From Cephalopachus bancanus (taxonomy: Eukaryota; Chordata; Mammalia; Primates; Tarsiidae): DNA of 64,000 nt. The notes beneath the pieces were generated by a model. That model ran no database searches, was not told the DNA's origin, and worked only from the letters and a program-made list of their open reading frames with translations. The stretch spans positions 1-64,000 of the forward strand of contig JAPVLO010001000.1 in NCBI GenBank assembly GCA_027257055.1, read 5' to 3'. How positions within the stretch are numbered: position 1 is the first letter of the stretch; each line of letters opens with the position of its first letter. This document shows, one piece after another, positions 8,937-19,719 of the stretch. Made by a program: the position numbers and the translations under genes.

Positions 8937-11020
8937 TTTTGAGAGAGGGACTGGTTCTTTATTTCAAAAAGACACTTATCAATATGCAGTATCAAAACAG
9001 GTACACTATTGGTTTCTCTTTCTCCCAATCGGCCCCAAAGAGACCACACCAAAGGAGAGTAAATTTTAAGTCAATAAGCTGCAGGATGTACACCTAACAG
9101 ACTTCATAGAAGCCTACCAAAAAGTGGGGACTGGGAAGGGAAAGAAACTTCAAAGATCAGCACACTGCCAGCCCACAAACTGTAGGCTCTCACAGCCAGA
9201 TGGGGTGGCCAGGGCACCCCAAACCCAAAGAAGCAAAGTTTTAAAATAATATAAAATTTTAAAAGTTTTGTACATAAGCTATTCAAGATTTCTCCAGCAC
9301 TGGCTGATACGAAGCACAATGAGATGGCACTTTTAGAGACAGCAGCTTCAGACCCCAAAAAGGGTAATGAGATGAGTTTCATATGGCTAAATCAGTGGCA
9401 AAATCATGATTTTCTTTCAAAAATGCAGGAGTGAAATTAAGTGGTCACCTCAACATAAGGGGCACATGATCCATTCTGTGAGTGGTTGGGAAGGGGGTAG
9501 ACATAGGTCAGAAATTTGGTCGCAGAGGTCTCACCATCTTAATTTGGTCACTTCTAATGAAAAAAATAAAAAATAAAAATAAAGTTGTCCAAAGATACCT
9601 TAAAGCTGAAAACCTGAATAGCACATTTTTGTTGTTGTTTTGGCTAACTCCTCCTGGAATCACCTTTCTGGTTTGGCTAGTAGTTTGTACAGAGCAATGA
9701 GGTTTCCCATAGTGGAGACTTTTCCAGGGCCCTGTTTGGTTCTCAGTAAGGCAGGCCCACACTTTTTTCCCTTCTCCATGGAGAGGGTAATATGTATTAA
9801 ACAAAAAAGTCACCTTCCAAAAGAGAAAAAGGAATTCGTTTGCTTGCTTCAGAGCTGTGGAATTATTTGGAATGTTTTTACCAACGGTTGCTTCAAAACA
9901 ACAAAAAAGGTTAATTACAAAATGTGTACATCACAACATGCTTTTAAAGACATTTTGCATTGTGCTCACATTCCCTTAAATGTTGTTCCCAAATGTGCTC
10001 AGCCTCTAACCCAGCTGGAATCTCTGGGAAGTGGCAGAGACAGTTTGGCGAAAAAGACACAGGGGAGTGGAGGGAACGGTGAAAGGAGAAAGCAGCCTTC
10101 CAGTTAAAGATCAGCCCTCAGGTTAAAGGTCAGCTTCGGGCAGGCTGGCCTTAGGCGGAGTCGGGGTCAGAGGGAGGATCAGTGGCAGGGAGGGTCTGGG
10201 GTGCTCTACATCTCATTCAGGTCCAGCAGAGTCTGGTCCAGCATCCTTTGTGTACAGAGGTGCTCCTCTTTGGTGCATTTCAGTTTATCTTCCAAATCAT
10301 CAATTGTCTTTTCCAGCTTGGCTACCGATCTCTCAGCAAACTCAGCACGGGTCTCTGCCTCCTTGAGTTTATCAGTAAGAATCTTGATCTCTTCCTCATA
10401 TTTGTCTTCTTTTTGAGAGTACTTTTCTTCAGCAGCACTCAGACACTTCAGGTTCTGGTCCATCAGTCTGATCTGCTCATCCATCTCTCGGCAACGGGAT
10501 TCTGCCAGCTCAGCTCGCTCCTCTGTGCGTTCCAGGTCTCCTTCGATAATCACCAACTTTTGAGCCACCTCTTCAAATTTCCTATCTGCCTCTTCTGCAA
10601 TGTGCTTAGCTTCTTTGAGCTGGATTTCCTGGAGTTCCATCTTTTCTTCATCTTTTAAGGCCCGGTTTTCAATAACCTTCATACCTCTCTCGCTCTCATC
10701 AGCAGCTTTTTCTGCTTCTTCCAGCTTTTGCAGGGCAGTGGCCAGGCGCTCCTGAGCACGGTCCAGCTCCTCTTCGACCAGCTGGATCCTACGGTTCAGG
10801 AGGCCACCTCAGCCTCAGCCTGTTCCCGGGCCCGCCTTTCTCCTTCCACTTCCCGCTGCAGCCGCTTGGCTCTTTCCTCGGCATCATCCGCCTGCTGCTG
10901 CAGAACCTGGATCTTGCACTTCACTGCCTCGATGGTGGTGATTCCAACCATGGTGCCCACCCAGCTGCCGCTTGAACTCGGTTCCTGCCTTCTCTGCTCG
11001 GCGCTGCCGCCGCTTCTCCA
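8933..11020 (-). pseudogene. TPM3 pseudogene: Processed pseudogene of non-muscle tropomyosin-3 mRNA
   Basis: An intron-less, near full-length copy of the 248-residue tropomyosin-3 mRNA; the parent encodes a coiled-coil actin-filament protein. A 5' leader precedes the start codon at 10951-10949 ([11 protein letters not shown], Ala2 changed to Val). A one-base deletion near 10800 breaks the frame after EAEVAS. The frame then stays open from the LNRR region through [14 protein letters not shown] to the normal end DLNEM and stop at 10206. About 1.25 kb of 3'UTR follows to an AATAAA signal near 8960 and a short A-tail (T-run 8933-8940). Perfect 12-bp target-site duplications flank it. The 3' two thirds are remarkably intact, so the copy may be fairly recent. 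Confidence 0.96.
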
Positions 11021-11032
11021 GTGGTAGGTTTT

Positions 11033-11120
11033 AACTATGTTAGCCAGGCTGATCTGGAACTCCTGAGGTCAAATGTTCCCCCCTCTCAGCCTCCCGAATA
11101 GCTGGGACTACAGGCGCCAA
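11033..11120 (-). mobile_element. Remnant of the Alu that received the TPM3 copy
   Basis: ACTATGTTAGCCAGGCTGAT onward is an antisense Alu arm. Its continuation on the far side of the pseudogene is the AATTTTTGGTGGTAGG at about 8917-8932. Confidence 0.7.
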
Positions 11121-11276
11121 AAACCGTGCTTTGTACAGATCTGCTTTTTGTTTCTATAGAGTTGCATATTCTGAATACCATATTTCATATAAACATAATT
11201 ATTTTCTTTTTGTGTCTATCTTCTTTCACTAAGCATGATGTCCTTAAGGTTCATCTATATTGTGGCACTTCGTTCC

Positions 11277-11449
11277 TTTTTTTTTTTTTTTGAGGTGGGG
11301 TCTTACTATGTTGCCCAGGTTGGAGTACAGTGGCTATTCACGGGCATGATGATGGCACATTACAGCCTTAAACTCTTGGCTTCAAGTGATCCTCCTGCCT
11401 CAGCCTTCTGAGTACCTAACAGGTACTTCAGGCACATACTACTATGCAG
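11277..11449 (-). mobile_element. Old Alu, right part of a split element
   Basis: Decayed antisense Alu, interrupted at a TTTAAAAAAAAA stretch by a younger forward Alu. It resumes at 11767. Confidence 0.82.
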
Positions 11450-11464
11450 CTTTAAAAAAAAATT

Positions 11465-11757
11465 TCTGGGCCGGGCGGATGGCTCGAGCCTATAATCCCA
11501 GCACTTTGGGAGGCTGAGCTGAGAGGATTGCCTGAGCCTACGGGTTCAAGAACAGCCCAGGCAACTTGGTGAGATCTCATCTCTTCAATAAATCAAAAAA
11601 TTAGCCGGGCATGGTATCATGGGCCTGTAGTTCTGGTTACTTGGAAGGCTGAGGCGGAGGAATTGCCTGAGCCCAGCAGGTTGATGCTGGGATGACTGTA
11701 AGCATGCCACTGCACTCTAGCCTGGGTGATGGAGTGAGACTCCAACTAAAAAAAAAA
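11465..11757 (+). mobile_element. Younger Alu nested in the old Alu
   Basis: CTGGGCCGGGCGGATGGCTC to an A-tail at 11748-11757. Confidence 0.9.
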
Positions 11758-11766
11758 TTAATTAAA

Positions 11767-11918
11767 AAATGAATTTTCTGTAGAGACACGTTCTCACTAT
11801 TTTGCCCAGGCTAGCCTCAAACTCTTGAATTTCTGGCCTCAAGTGATCCTCTAGTCTTGGCCTCCCATAGTGGTGGGATTACAGGCATACAGGCATGAGA
11901 CATACATAGCACCTAGCA
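11767..11918 (-). mobile_element. Old Alu, remaining part
   Basis: TTTTCTGTAGAGACACGTTC onward. It completes the element begun at 11277. Confidence 0.8.
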
Positions 11919-12004
11919 CTGTAAGAGTTTATTATATAGTTTGGATATTAGACTCTTATCAGATATATGATTAGCAAATATTTTCTCCTGTTCTGTTGTT
12001 GTCT

Positions 12005-12298
12005 TTTTTTTTTTTTTTTTGAATTGGAGTCTCACTCTGTCACCCAAGCTAGAGTACAGTGGCATGCTCACGGCCACCGCAGCCTCGAGCTGCTGGGCTC
12101 AGGCAGTCCTTCCTCCTCAGTCTTCCATGTAGCTGGAATTACAGGCACATGCTACTATGCCCAGTTAATTTTTTATTTATTGTAGAGATGAGGTCTCACC
12201 AAGTTGCCCGGGCGGGTCTTGAACCCGCGGGCTCAGACAATCCACTTGCCTCGGCCTTCCAAAGTGCTGGGATTACAGACTGAGCCACTGAGCCCGGT
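12005..12298 (-). mobile_element. Alu in the L1 relic
   Basis: Complete antisense Alu, T-run to GAGCCCGGTC. Confidence 0.9.
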
Positions 12299-12602
12299 CA
12301 ACCTTTTCACTTCTCAATAATGTTCTTTGATACACAAAAGTTTTTAATTTTGATGATATCCGATTTCCCTACTTTTTCTTCTGTTGCGTGTGGTTTTTGG
12401 TGTCATATCTAAGAATCCACTGCCAAATCAAGGTCAAATAGATTTACCTCATATTTTCTTCTTAGAGTTTTATAGTTTCAGCTTTTATATTTAAGTCTTT
12501 GATAAATTTTAACTAGTTTTTGTATATGGTGTGAGATAAAGGTCTAACTTCTCTCATTTTGTTCTTTCTATTTTTTCTTTTTATTTATTTTTAAGAAAAA
12601 AC

Positions 12603-12885
12603 ATTTTTTTTAAAAGACAGAGCCTCACTGTCGCCCAGGCTGGAGTGCAGTGGCAAGCTCACGGCCACCGCAACCTCGACCTGCTGGGCTCAGGTGATCC
12701 TTCCACCTCACCCTTTCAAGAAGCTGGAACTATGTGCCACCATGCACGGCTAATTTTTTGATTTATTGTAGAGACGAGGTCTCACCATGTTGTCCAGGTT
12801 GGTCTTGAACTCTGAACTCAGGCAATCCTCTCACCTCTGCCTACCAAAGTGCTGGGATTACAGGCATGAGCCACCATGCCCGCTC
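12603..12885 (-). mobile_element. Alu
   Basis: T-run, AAAAGACAGAGCCTCACTG start, ending CCACCATGCCCGC. Confidence 0.88.
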
Positions 12886-12886
12886 T

Positions 12887-13337
<451 letters not shown>

Positions 13338-13476
13338 TAATTTTTTGTGATTTATTGTAGCGACGGGGTCTCACCAAGCTGCCTAGACTGGTCTTGAACC
13401 CCTGGGCTCAGGCAATCCTCTCGCCTCGGCCTACCAAAGTGCTGAGATTACAGACTGAGGCACCGCGCCTGGGCTG
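13338..13476 (-). mobile_element. Left arm of the split Alu begun at 12887
   Basis: TTGTGATTTATTGTAGCGAC to CACCGCGCCTGGGC. Confidence 0.83.
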
Positions 13477-13613
13477 GTTTTCATTTTTGATGTAGAGATA
13501 GGGTATGATTATATTGCTCACGCTGGTCTTGAACTCCTGGACTTAAGGAATCCTCCTGCCTCAGCCTCCCCAAGTAACAGGGATTGCAGGCATGAATGAT
13601 AGTGCATGGCCCC
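13477..13613 (-). mobile_element. Old Alu monomer fragment
   Basis: TTTTTGATGTAGAGATAGGG to CATGGCCCC; strongly decayed. Confidence 0.65.
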
Positions 13614-13669
13614 TTTCTGTTTCTTTCCTTTCTTTTCTCTTCTCTTCTCTCTTCTTTCTTTCTTTCTTT
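13614..13669. repeat. CT/T-rich pyrimidine tract
   Basis: (TTTCT)n and (TCTCTT)n-like tract leading into the Alu T-run. Confidence 0.85.
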
Positions 13670-13840
13670 CTTTTTTTTTTTTTTTTTTGAGTTGGAATCT
13701 CACTCTGTTGCCCAGACTGGAGTGCAGCGGCATGCTCACGGCCATCGCAGCCTCAGCCTGCTGGGTTCAGGCAATCCTTCTGCCTCAGTCTTCCAAGTAG
13801 CTGGAACTACAAGGCTCATGCCACTACACCCACCTAATTT
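13670..13840 (-). mobile_element. Alu, right arm only
   Basis: Ends at CACCTAATTTTTC, then a second Alu begins. Confidence 0.85.
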
Positions 13841-13842
13841 TT

Positions 13843-14127
13843 CTTTTTAGTTGGAGTCTCACTCTGTTGCCCAGACTGGAGTGCAGTGGCACACTCCCAG
13901 CCAACGCAGCCTTGATCTGCTGGGCTCCGGCAATCCTTCCACCTCAGCCTTCCCAGTAGCTGGAACTACAGGCAAGTGCTACCACACCCGGCTAATTTTT
14001 TATTTATTGTAGAGACGAGATCTCACCAAATTGCCCGGGTGGGTCTCGAACTCGCGGGCTCAGGCTATCCACTTCCTTTGGCCTCCCAAAGTGCTGGGAT
14101 TACAGACTTGAGCCACTGTGCCTGGCT
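13843..14127 (-). mobile_element. Alu, complete
   Basis: AGTTGGAGTCTCACTCTG through GAGCCACTGTGCCTGGC. Confidence 0.88.
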
Positions 14128-14336
14128 TGCTTGCTTTTCTGTCTTTCTTTTCTTTTCTTTCTTTCTTTCTCTTCTCTCTCTCTCTCTCTTTTTCTTTCTT
14201 TCTTTTTCTTCTTTCTTTTTCTTCTTTCTTTTTTCCTTCCTTCCTTCCTTTCTTCTTTCCTTCCTTTCTCTTTCTTTTTCTTCTTTCTCTTTCCCTCCTC
14301 CCTCCCTCCCTTCTTTATGTTTTCTTTCTTTCTTGT
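14128..14336. repeat. Long homopyrimidine tract
   Basis: About 200 bases almost purely C and T on the plus strand ((CTTT)n, (CT)n, (CCTT)n, (CCCT)n blocks). It follows the 5' (left-arm) end of an antisense Alu, so it is not that Alu's tail. Open frames here are low-complexity artefacts. Confidence 0.95.
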
Positions 14337-14631
14337 CCTTGTGAGTTTAAACTTTGTTGTTTTCTAATCCATTTGCTGTCGTTTTAGTGAAATTTCAGGA
14401 GCGAATGAAGATAAATCCTCATATTGAGTCAGAAATCCACTCTTCCTTTTAAACTGCAACAATTCATACTTTCATTAGGCAGATTCCTGAGCTAGGTGGT
14501 CTGAGAGGGCTTTCTGGAGGAGGGAAATTTGATCTGGGCCATAAGATGTCTAGGATTTCAGTGGAAGTAAAAAGATGAAGGTGGCAGAGGGAGAGAGAGA
14601 AAGAGAAAGGAGAATTAGGTAGGGGGAAAGA
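14337..14631. other. Unique-looking DNA
   Basis: No feature recognised except a short purine-rich stretch near 14580-14620. Confidence 0.45.
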
Positions 14632-14919
14632 GCCGGGCTCGGTGGCTCAGCCTGTAATCCCATGCCTTTGGGAGGCTGAGGTGAGTGGATTGCCTGAGCC
14701 CGTGGGTTCGAGACCCGCCTGGGCAGGCAAGACCTCATCTCTACAGTAAATCAAAAAATCGGCTGGGCGTGGTAGCGCATGCCTATAATTCTGGCTACTT
14801 GGAAGGCTGAGGCGGAAGGATCGCCGGAGCCCAGCAGGTCAAGGCTGCGGTGGCCGGGAGCAGCCACTGCACTCCAGTCTGGGCGACAGAGTGAGACTCC
14901 AACTCAAAAAAAAAAAAAA
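14632..14919 (+). mobile_element. Alu, young-type, forward
   Basis: GCCGGGCTCGGTGGCTCAG start; the A-tail ends at 14919. Confidence 0.92.
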
Positions 14920-14932
14920 GAATCTGGTTTCT

Positions 14933-15236
14933 GGCCAGACGCGGTGGCTCATGCCTATAATCCTAGCACTTTGGGAGGCCAAGGTGAGAGGATTGCCTGA
15001 GCCCATGGGTTCGAAACCAACCTGGGCAACTTGGTGAGGCCTCATCTCCACAATAAATTAAAAAATTAGCCAGGTGTGATGGTGCACGCCTGTAGTCCCA
15101 GCTATTTGGGAGACTTGAGGTGGAAGGACCACCTGAACCCAGCAGTTCGAGGCTAGATTGGCTGTGAGTGTGCCACTGTACTCCAGCCTGGGTGACGGAG
15201 TGAGACTCCAACACACACACACACATACACAAAATA
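14933..15236 (+). mobile_element. Alu, older type, forward
   Basis: Perfect 13-bp duplication GAATCTGGTTTCT (14920-14932, 15237-15249). The tail has turned into (CA)n. Confidence 0.93.
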
Positions 15237-15340
15237 GAATCTGGTTTCTTATCCCATATCTGAGGCTCTGTTGCCTGTTACCTTTACTTGGGTTTCACTG
15301 CGAAGCATCCTTTTCTTAGAACCCTAAAGAATGTGGCCTT

Positions 15341-15640
15341 TTACATTCAGGCTTGGTGGCTCAGCCTGTAATCCCACGCTTTGGGAGGCTGAGGTAAGTG
15401 GATTGCCTGAGCCCATGGGTTCGAGACCTGCCTGGGCAACTTGGCGAGACCTCATCTCTACAATAAATCAAAAAATTAGCCGGGTGTGGTAGCGCATGCC
15501 TGTAATTCCAGCTACTTGGAAGGTTGAGGCGGAAGGATCACTGGAGCCCCGCAGGTCGAGGTTGCGGTGGCTGGGAGCGGCAACTGCACTCCAGTCTGGG
15601 CAACAGAGTGAGACTCCAACTCAAAAAAAAAAAAAAAAAA
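15341..15640 (+). mobile_element. Alu, young-type, forward
   Basis: Perfect 12-bp duplication GAATGTGGCCTT (15329-15340, 15641-15652). The first few bases (TTACATTCA) are not Alu-like. Confidence 0.93.
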
Positions 15641-15654
15641 GAATGTGGCCTTCC

Positions 15655-16262
15655 TTTTTTTTGTATTTATTTTAAAAATGTGGGGCACAAATGTGGGTCA
15701 GGTACAAATGTGGTGATCATACAAGTAATGTGTGGGTACCCTTATTGATGTTATATGCTTCCCCATCCCCTGTCAGTTCCACTACTGCCAATCCTTTTCT
15801 TATAGTATTATAAGTACACGTGGTATTTTTATTTTTATTTTTTTTATTTTTTGAGTCGGAGTCTCACTCTGTCGCCCAGACTGGAGTGTAGTAGCCGCTC
15901 CCGGCCACCGCAGCCTCGACCTGCTGGGCTCCAGCGATCCTTCCGCCTCAGCCTTCCAAGTGGCCGAAATTACAGGCATGCGCTACCATGCCCGGCTGAT
16001 TTTTTGATTTATTGTAGAGATGGGGTCTCGCTGCCCAGGCGGGTCTCGAACCCGCGGGCTCAGGCAATCCACTCATCTCAGCCTCCCAAAGGCGTGGGAT
16101 TATAGGCTGAGCCACCGAGCCCGGCTACATATGGTATTTTTTTCAGATTTTTTTTCTGTGATAAATCAGTGAGTATTATAGACTCTAATTCCATCCAGGT
16201 TGCTTCAAAGTTCATAATTTTGTTTTTCTTTATGGCTGCATAATATTCCATCATGTAAATGT
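15655..16262 (-). mobile_element. L1 3'-end relic, split by an Alu
   Basis: The T-rich start and GGCTGCATAATATTCCATCA near 16230 match the antisense of the L1 ORF2 end and 3'UTR. An Alu interrupts it at 15836-16125. Confidence 0.7.
15836..16125 (-). mobile_element. Alu, young-type, inside the L1 relic
   Basis: Flanks TACACGTGGTATTTTT and TACATATGGTATTTTT form the duplication. Confidence 0.9.
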
Positions 16263-16374
16263 GCTACATGGCCTTGCTTTTAAGTACAGTGAGAAAGGGT
16301 TCTAGAAACTTTGCACCTCACTCTGCAGCCAACCTGGGAAAGAAGCCAGGTCTAGAGAGACAAGAGCAGCTTTC

Positions 16375-16673
16375 TTTTTTTTTTTTTTTTTTTTTTTTTT
16401 TGCGTTATCATCTCACTCTGTTGCCCAGCCTGGAGTGCAGTGGCACGCTCATGGCCACCACAGCCTCAACCTACTGGGTTCAGGTTATCCTTCCACCTCA
16501 GCCTTCCAAGTAGCTGGAACTACAGGCATGTGCCACCACACCCAGGCAATCTTTTGAGTTATTGTAGAGATGAGGTCTCCCCAGGCTGGTCTCAAACTCG
16601 TGAGCTCAGGCAATTCTCTCACCTCGGCTTCCCAAAGAGCCAGGACTATAGGCATGAGCCACAGCACCCGGCC
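16375..16673 (-). mobile_element. Alu
   Basis: Perfect 14-bp duplication CAAGAGCAGCTTTC (16361-16374, 16674-16687). Confidence 0.94.
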
Positions 16674-16744
16674 CAAGAGCAGCTTTCAAGAACAAGTAAG
16701 TGGTTTGAATGAGAAACTTCTCTATGTGTAAATTGTATCACTGA

Positions 16745-16880
16745 GCAGACTTGTCTTGACCCTTAGTTTTCTCATCTGTAAAGTGGTTATCTCTGGCTAG
16801 CAGCATTTTTGGAGAATTACGTTAAACTGTTTGCAAAGTGTCTAGCACAGTGCTTGGCACAGAAGAGAGTTCCAAAAATG
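16745..16880 (+). repeat. MIR fragment
   Basis: TTTTCTCATCTGTAAAGTGG core and CACAGTGCTTGGCACAGAAG end. Confidence 0.8.
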
Positions 16881-17022
16881 CCAGTTTCTTCTTTCTTTGG
16901 AGATTTAAGGTAAATAATCTGGATGGGGTCCCAATCAAGGCCTTGAATGCCTGGCTAAGGAGCTTAAAGTAAGGCTGAAAGCAATGGAGAATCATAGAAG
17001 GCTTGTGGGGTTTTTTGTTTTG

Positions 17023-17090
17023 TTTTTGAGTCAGAGTCTCCCTCTGTTGCCTAGGCACATGCTATGAAACCTGGTTAATTTTTTAATCTT
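17023..17090 (-). mobile_element. Alu remnant left of the RPL21 retropseudogene
   Basis: GAGTCAGAGTCTCCCTCTG joined to GCACATGCTATGAAACCTGG; internally deleted. An Alu arm also occurs on the far side at 18130-18178, so the RPL21 copy may have landed in an Alu. Confidence 0.6.
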
Positions 17091-17577
17091 TTTTTCCCCC
17101 CTCCCCTAATCTTTTTTTACGGTCCAGAAATCTTTTATTTTTTTTTACACAGATTAGGTCATGAATTCATAGGGAATAGATTCCAGCAGTTCAGGCTCCT
17201 TTCCACTGGTTCTCACAAAGTGTGCTTCCCTGTGTGGGGCAGGCTGGCACTTCAGCTAAACCCAGGGGACTTTCTCCTTGGCTTCTTTCTTTTTCTGGTG
17301 ATTTTCCTTCATGCATTTAGGAAGCTATCTCAACCTTTATAGTGCTTAATATACTCAATAAGCACATTAATTCTCTTGGCAAGAATCTTGCTCTTGACTT
17401 GTTTGTTAACAATAACGCTGACGGTATGTTGGGTGACGTTGTGGACGCTTCCTGTCTTGCCATGGTAACATTTGTGGGGCATTCCTTTCTGAACAGCACC
17501 CATTTCCTTGATGTCTACACTCTCACATTTCTTATAGATTTGTATGTATGTGGCCAAAGGAATGACTCCTACCTTCT

Positions 17578-17873
17578 ATTTTTTTTTTTTTTGAGTTGGA
17601 CTCTCACTCTGTCGCCTAGGCTGGAGTGTAGTGCCACGCTCACGGCCACCACAGCCTCGACCTGCTGGGCTCAGGTGATCATTTCACGTCAGCCTTCCAA
17701 GTAGCTGGAACTACAGACATGGGTCACCATGCCCAGTTAATTTTTTGATTTATTATAGAGATGAAATCTTGCTGTGTTGTCTAGGCTGGTCTCAAACATA
17801 TGGGCTCAAGCAATCCTCTCACCTTGGCCTCCCCAAATGCTGGGATTATAGGTATGAACCACAATGCCTGGCC
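17578..17873 (-). mobile_element. Alu inserted in the RPL21 pseudogene
   Basis: Full antisense Alu, T-run to CAATGCCTGGCC. Confidence 0.9.
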
Positions 17874-18008
17874 TGATTTTTAAATTTATTGTAGAGACGA
17901 GGTTTCGCCATGTTGCTTAGATTGATCTCGAACCCCTGAGCTCAGGCAATCCTCTCGACTCCTCCTCCCAAAGTGCTGGGATTACAGGCATGAGCCACTC
18001 TGCCTGGC
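17874..18008 (-). mobile_element. Extra Alu left arm fused to the previous Alu
   Basis: TTTAAATTTATTGTAGAGAC to CTCTGCCTGGC. Together with 17578-17873 it makes a three-arm Alu block in a single target site, with no duplication seen between the two. Confidence 0.82.
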
Positions 18009-18129
18009 TACAACTCCTATTTTCTAAACAGCCTGGAGAATATGTATCAGGTGCCCCTCCTCTTTTCCTTTGTGCTCGTCATTTTGGCAAATTACTGGAT
18101 GATGGCGGTTCTGGCAGAAAGGAAGTGAT

Positions 18130-18178
18130 GGTTTGATTTTTTGTAGAGACAAGGTCTTCCTATGTTGCCCAGGCTGGC
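18130..18178 (-). mobile_element. Alu arm fragment right of the RPL21 pseudogene
   Basis: TGATTTTTTGTAGAGACAAG to GCCCAGGCTGG. Confidence 0.6.
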
Positions 18179-18954
18179 AGAGGTGGCTAATGAACAGTGG
18201 AGTGGCAGATCTGTGCTTTGGAAAGATCACTTCTGGAAGAAGAGAGTCCTGGTGTAATGCAGGAGGGGCTGTTCTGAGCCCCAGATCTGCATCTAATTGA
18301 CTCCATTTTTTCATGTGTCCAACACACGAATGGTCTCCATCAGTACTTCTCCAGTAGGCTATGAGATGTAGAGTGCTTAATTCCTAACACAGTCTGGGTC
18401 TCCCAGTTGCCTTCTCAAGAGACAGACCTGGCTGTGGGGTGAAGGGAGCAGTGTTCCCCAAACCTGAATAGCTGATGTAGTCAGCCTGAGCTGCCACATG
18501 GAGAATGAGATGGGATTTCTAAGTAGCTCTAGAGATTGATAATGACTAAAACCCAAGGGGGCACTCCTGGCACTGCCCCCAGCCCCCCACGAGGACATAA
18601 TACCAAGCGCTTTGTGCATAATGGCAACTGTGAAACTGTATGTACCCTCCTTAAGAAACTCTTGCCACAAATGAGGAAAGCCTGATCCACTCCCTTCTCT
18701 GGGCACTGAGCTCTGGACACAGGTGGATCAAGGGCATCACCTGGAAATGACGCTTCTGTCCACTAGAGGGAAACCCAGGCTAGAGAGATGGGGAATCCTA
18801 TGCGTAGGAGCCCTGAGGCTAGAGGAAGGGGAAGAAGCTGACAGTCTCAGGAACCGAGTGATCTAGGGTCAGTGCTGCGCTGGAGCTGGCTCTTAGCTTG
18901 GTGAGAGCCGACTGTGGCATTTTCAGGAATTGTGAGAGCTGGTTGTTAAACATG
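18179..18954. other. Unique-looking intergenic DNA
   Basis: About 775 bases without recognised repeats, genes or long conserved frames; moderately GC-rich. Confidence 0.5.
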
Positions 18955-19044
18955 GTCTGGTCTCGAACTCCTGGCCTCAAATGATCCTCCTGTCTTGGCC
19001 TCCCCAAGTGCTGAGACTGTAGGTGTGAGCCACTGTGCCCAGCC
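18955..19044 (-). mobile_element. Old Alu fragment
   Basis: GGTCTCGAACTCCTGGCCTC to CTGTGCCCAGCC. Confidence 0.75.
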
Positions 19045-19093
19045 TAAAATTTAAGTTATAATCTGTGGTGAGATTAGAGTAAAAATAAATAAA

Positions 19094-19336
19094 TTTTTTT
19101 TTCGATTCGAAGTCTCACTCTGTCACCCAGGCTGGAGTGCAGTGGCACGCTCATGACCACCGCAGCCTCAACCTGCTGGGTTCAAGAGATCCTTTCACCT
19201 CAGCCTCCTAAGTGGCTGGAACTATAGGCATGTGCCACCACACCCAGCTAAGTTTTTTATTTATTGTAGAAACATCTTGCCAAGTTGCCCAGGCTGGTCT
19301 CAAACCCGTGGGCTCAGGCAGTCCTCTCGTCTCATA
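19094..19336 (-). mobile_element. Alu, 5'-truncated in the left arm
   Basis: Antisense Alu that stops at CAGTCCTCTCGTCTC. Confidence 0.88.
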
Positions 19337-19407
19337 AATAAACAATTAAAAAAATTAAGTCATATCCAGTCACACTTATATAAACTCTATCAAAAACAAA
19401 GTACAAG

Positions 19408-19719
19408 GCCAGGCATGGTGGCTCGTGCCTATAATCCCAGCGCTTTGGGGGGCCGAGGTGAGAGGATTGCCTGAGCCTATGGGTTCGAGACCATCCTGGG
19501 CAACTTGCTGAGATCTAATCTCTACAATAAATCAAAAAATTAGCCGGGCATGCTGGCGCATGACTGTAGTTCCAGCTACTTGGAAGGCTGAGGTGGAAGA
19601 ATTACCTGAACGGAACCCAGCAGGTCAAGGCTGCGATGACCTTGAGTGTGCCACTGCATTCCAGCCTGGATGACAGAGTGAGACTCCAACTCAAAAAATA
19701 AAAAATAAAAATAAAAACA
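19408..19719 (+). mobile_element. Alu, forward
   Basis: GGCCAGGCATGGTGGCTCG to an (AAAAT)n tail. Flanks AAAGTACAAG / CAATGTACAAG suggest the duplication. Confidence 0.9.

Larger units (their letters stand above)
11121..12600 (-). mobile_element. Old L1 fragments interrupted by Alus
   Basis: The segments 11140-11276, 11919-12004 and 12299-12600 read like the antisense of L1 ORF2 (for example TTTTTGGTGTCATATCTAAG and TTTTGTATATGGTGTGAGAT). No open frame survives. Confidence 0.75.
17112..18127 (-). pseudogene. RPL21 pseudogene: Processed pseudogene of ribosomal protein L21 mRNA, split by Alu sequence
   Basis: The parent encodes large-subunit protein eL21. The 5' part (18009-18127) carries a leader resembling RPL21 (CCAGTAATTTGCCAAAATG) and the start at 18082. 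It reads MTSTKEKRRGT, then an in-frame TGA where the parent has Arg12, with a further frame break near codon 22. The copy is interrupted by antisense Alu sequence (17578-18008). It resumes at about 17570 with [38 protein letters not shown] and, after frame slips, IPYEFMT at the end. A poly(A) signal and tail follow at 17112-17150. Introns are absent. The ACTCCTA motif repeated on both sides of the Alu block marks its target site. Confidence 0.94.

Noticed and set aside
10182..10658. 158-codon plus-strand frame
   Set aside because: It is the reverse complement of the tropomyosin pseudogene; the minus strand carries the real homology.
11121..12600. Intact LINE-1 that could have mobilised the retrocopies
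   Set aside because: Only short, decayed antisense L1 pieces are present; no ORF1 or ORF2 survives.
14118..14387. Ser/Phe/Leu-rich frames that look membrane-like
   Set aside because: Translation of the homopyrimidine tract; not genes.
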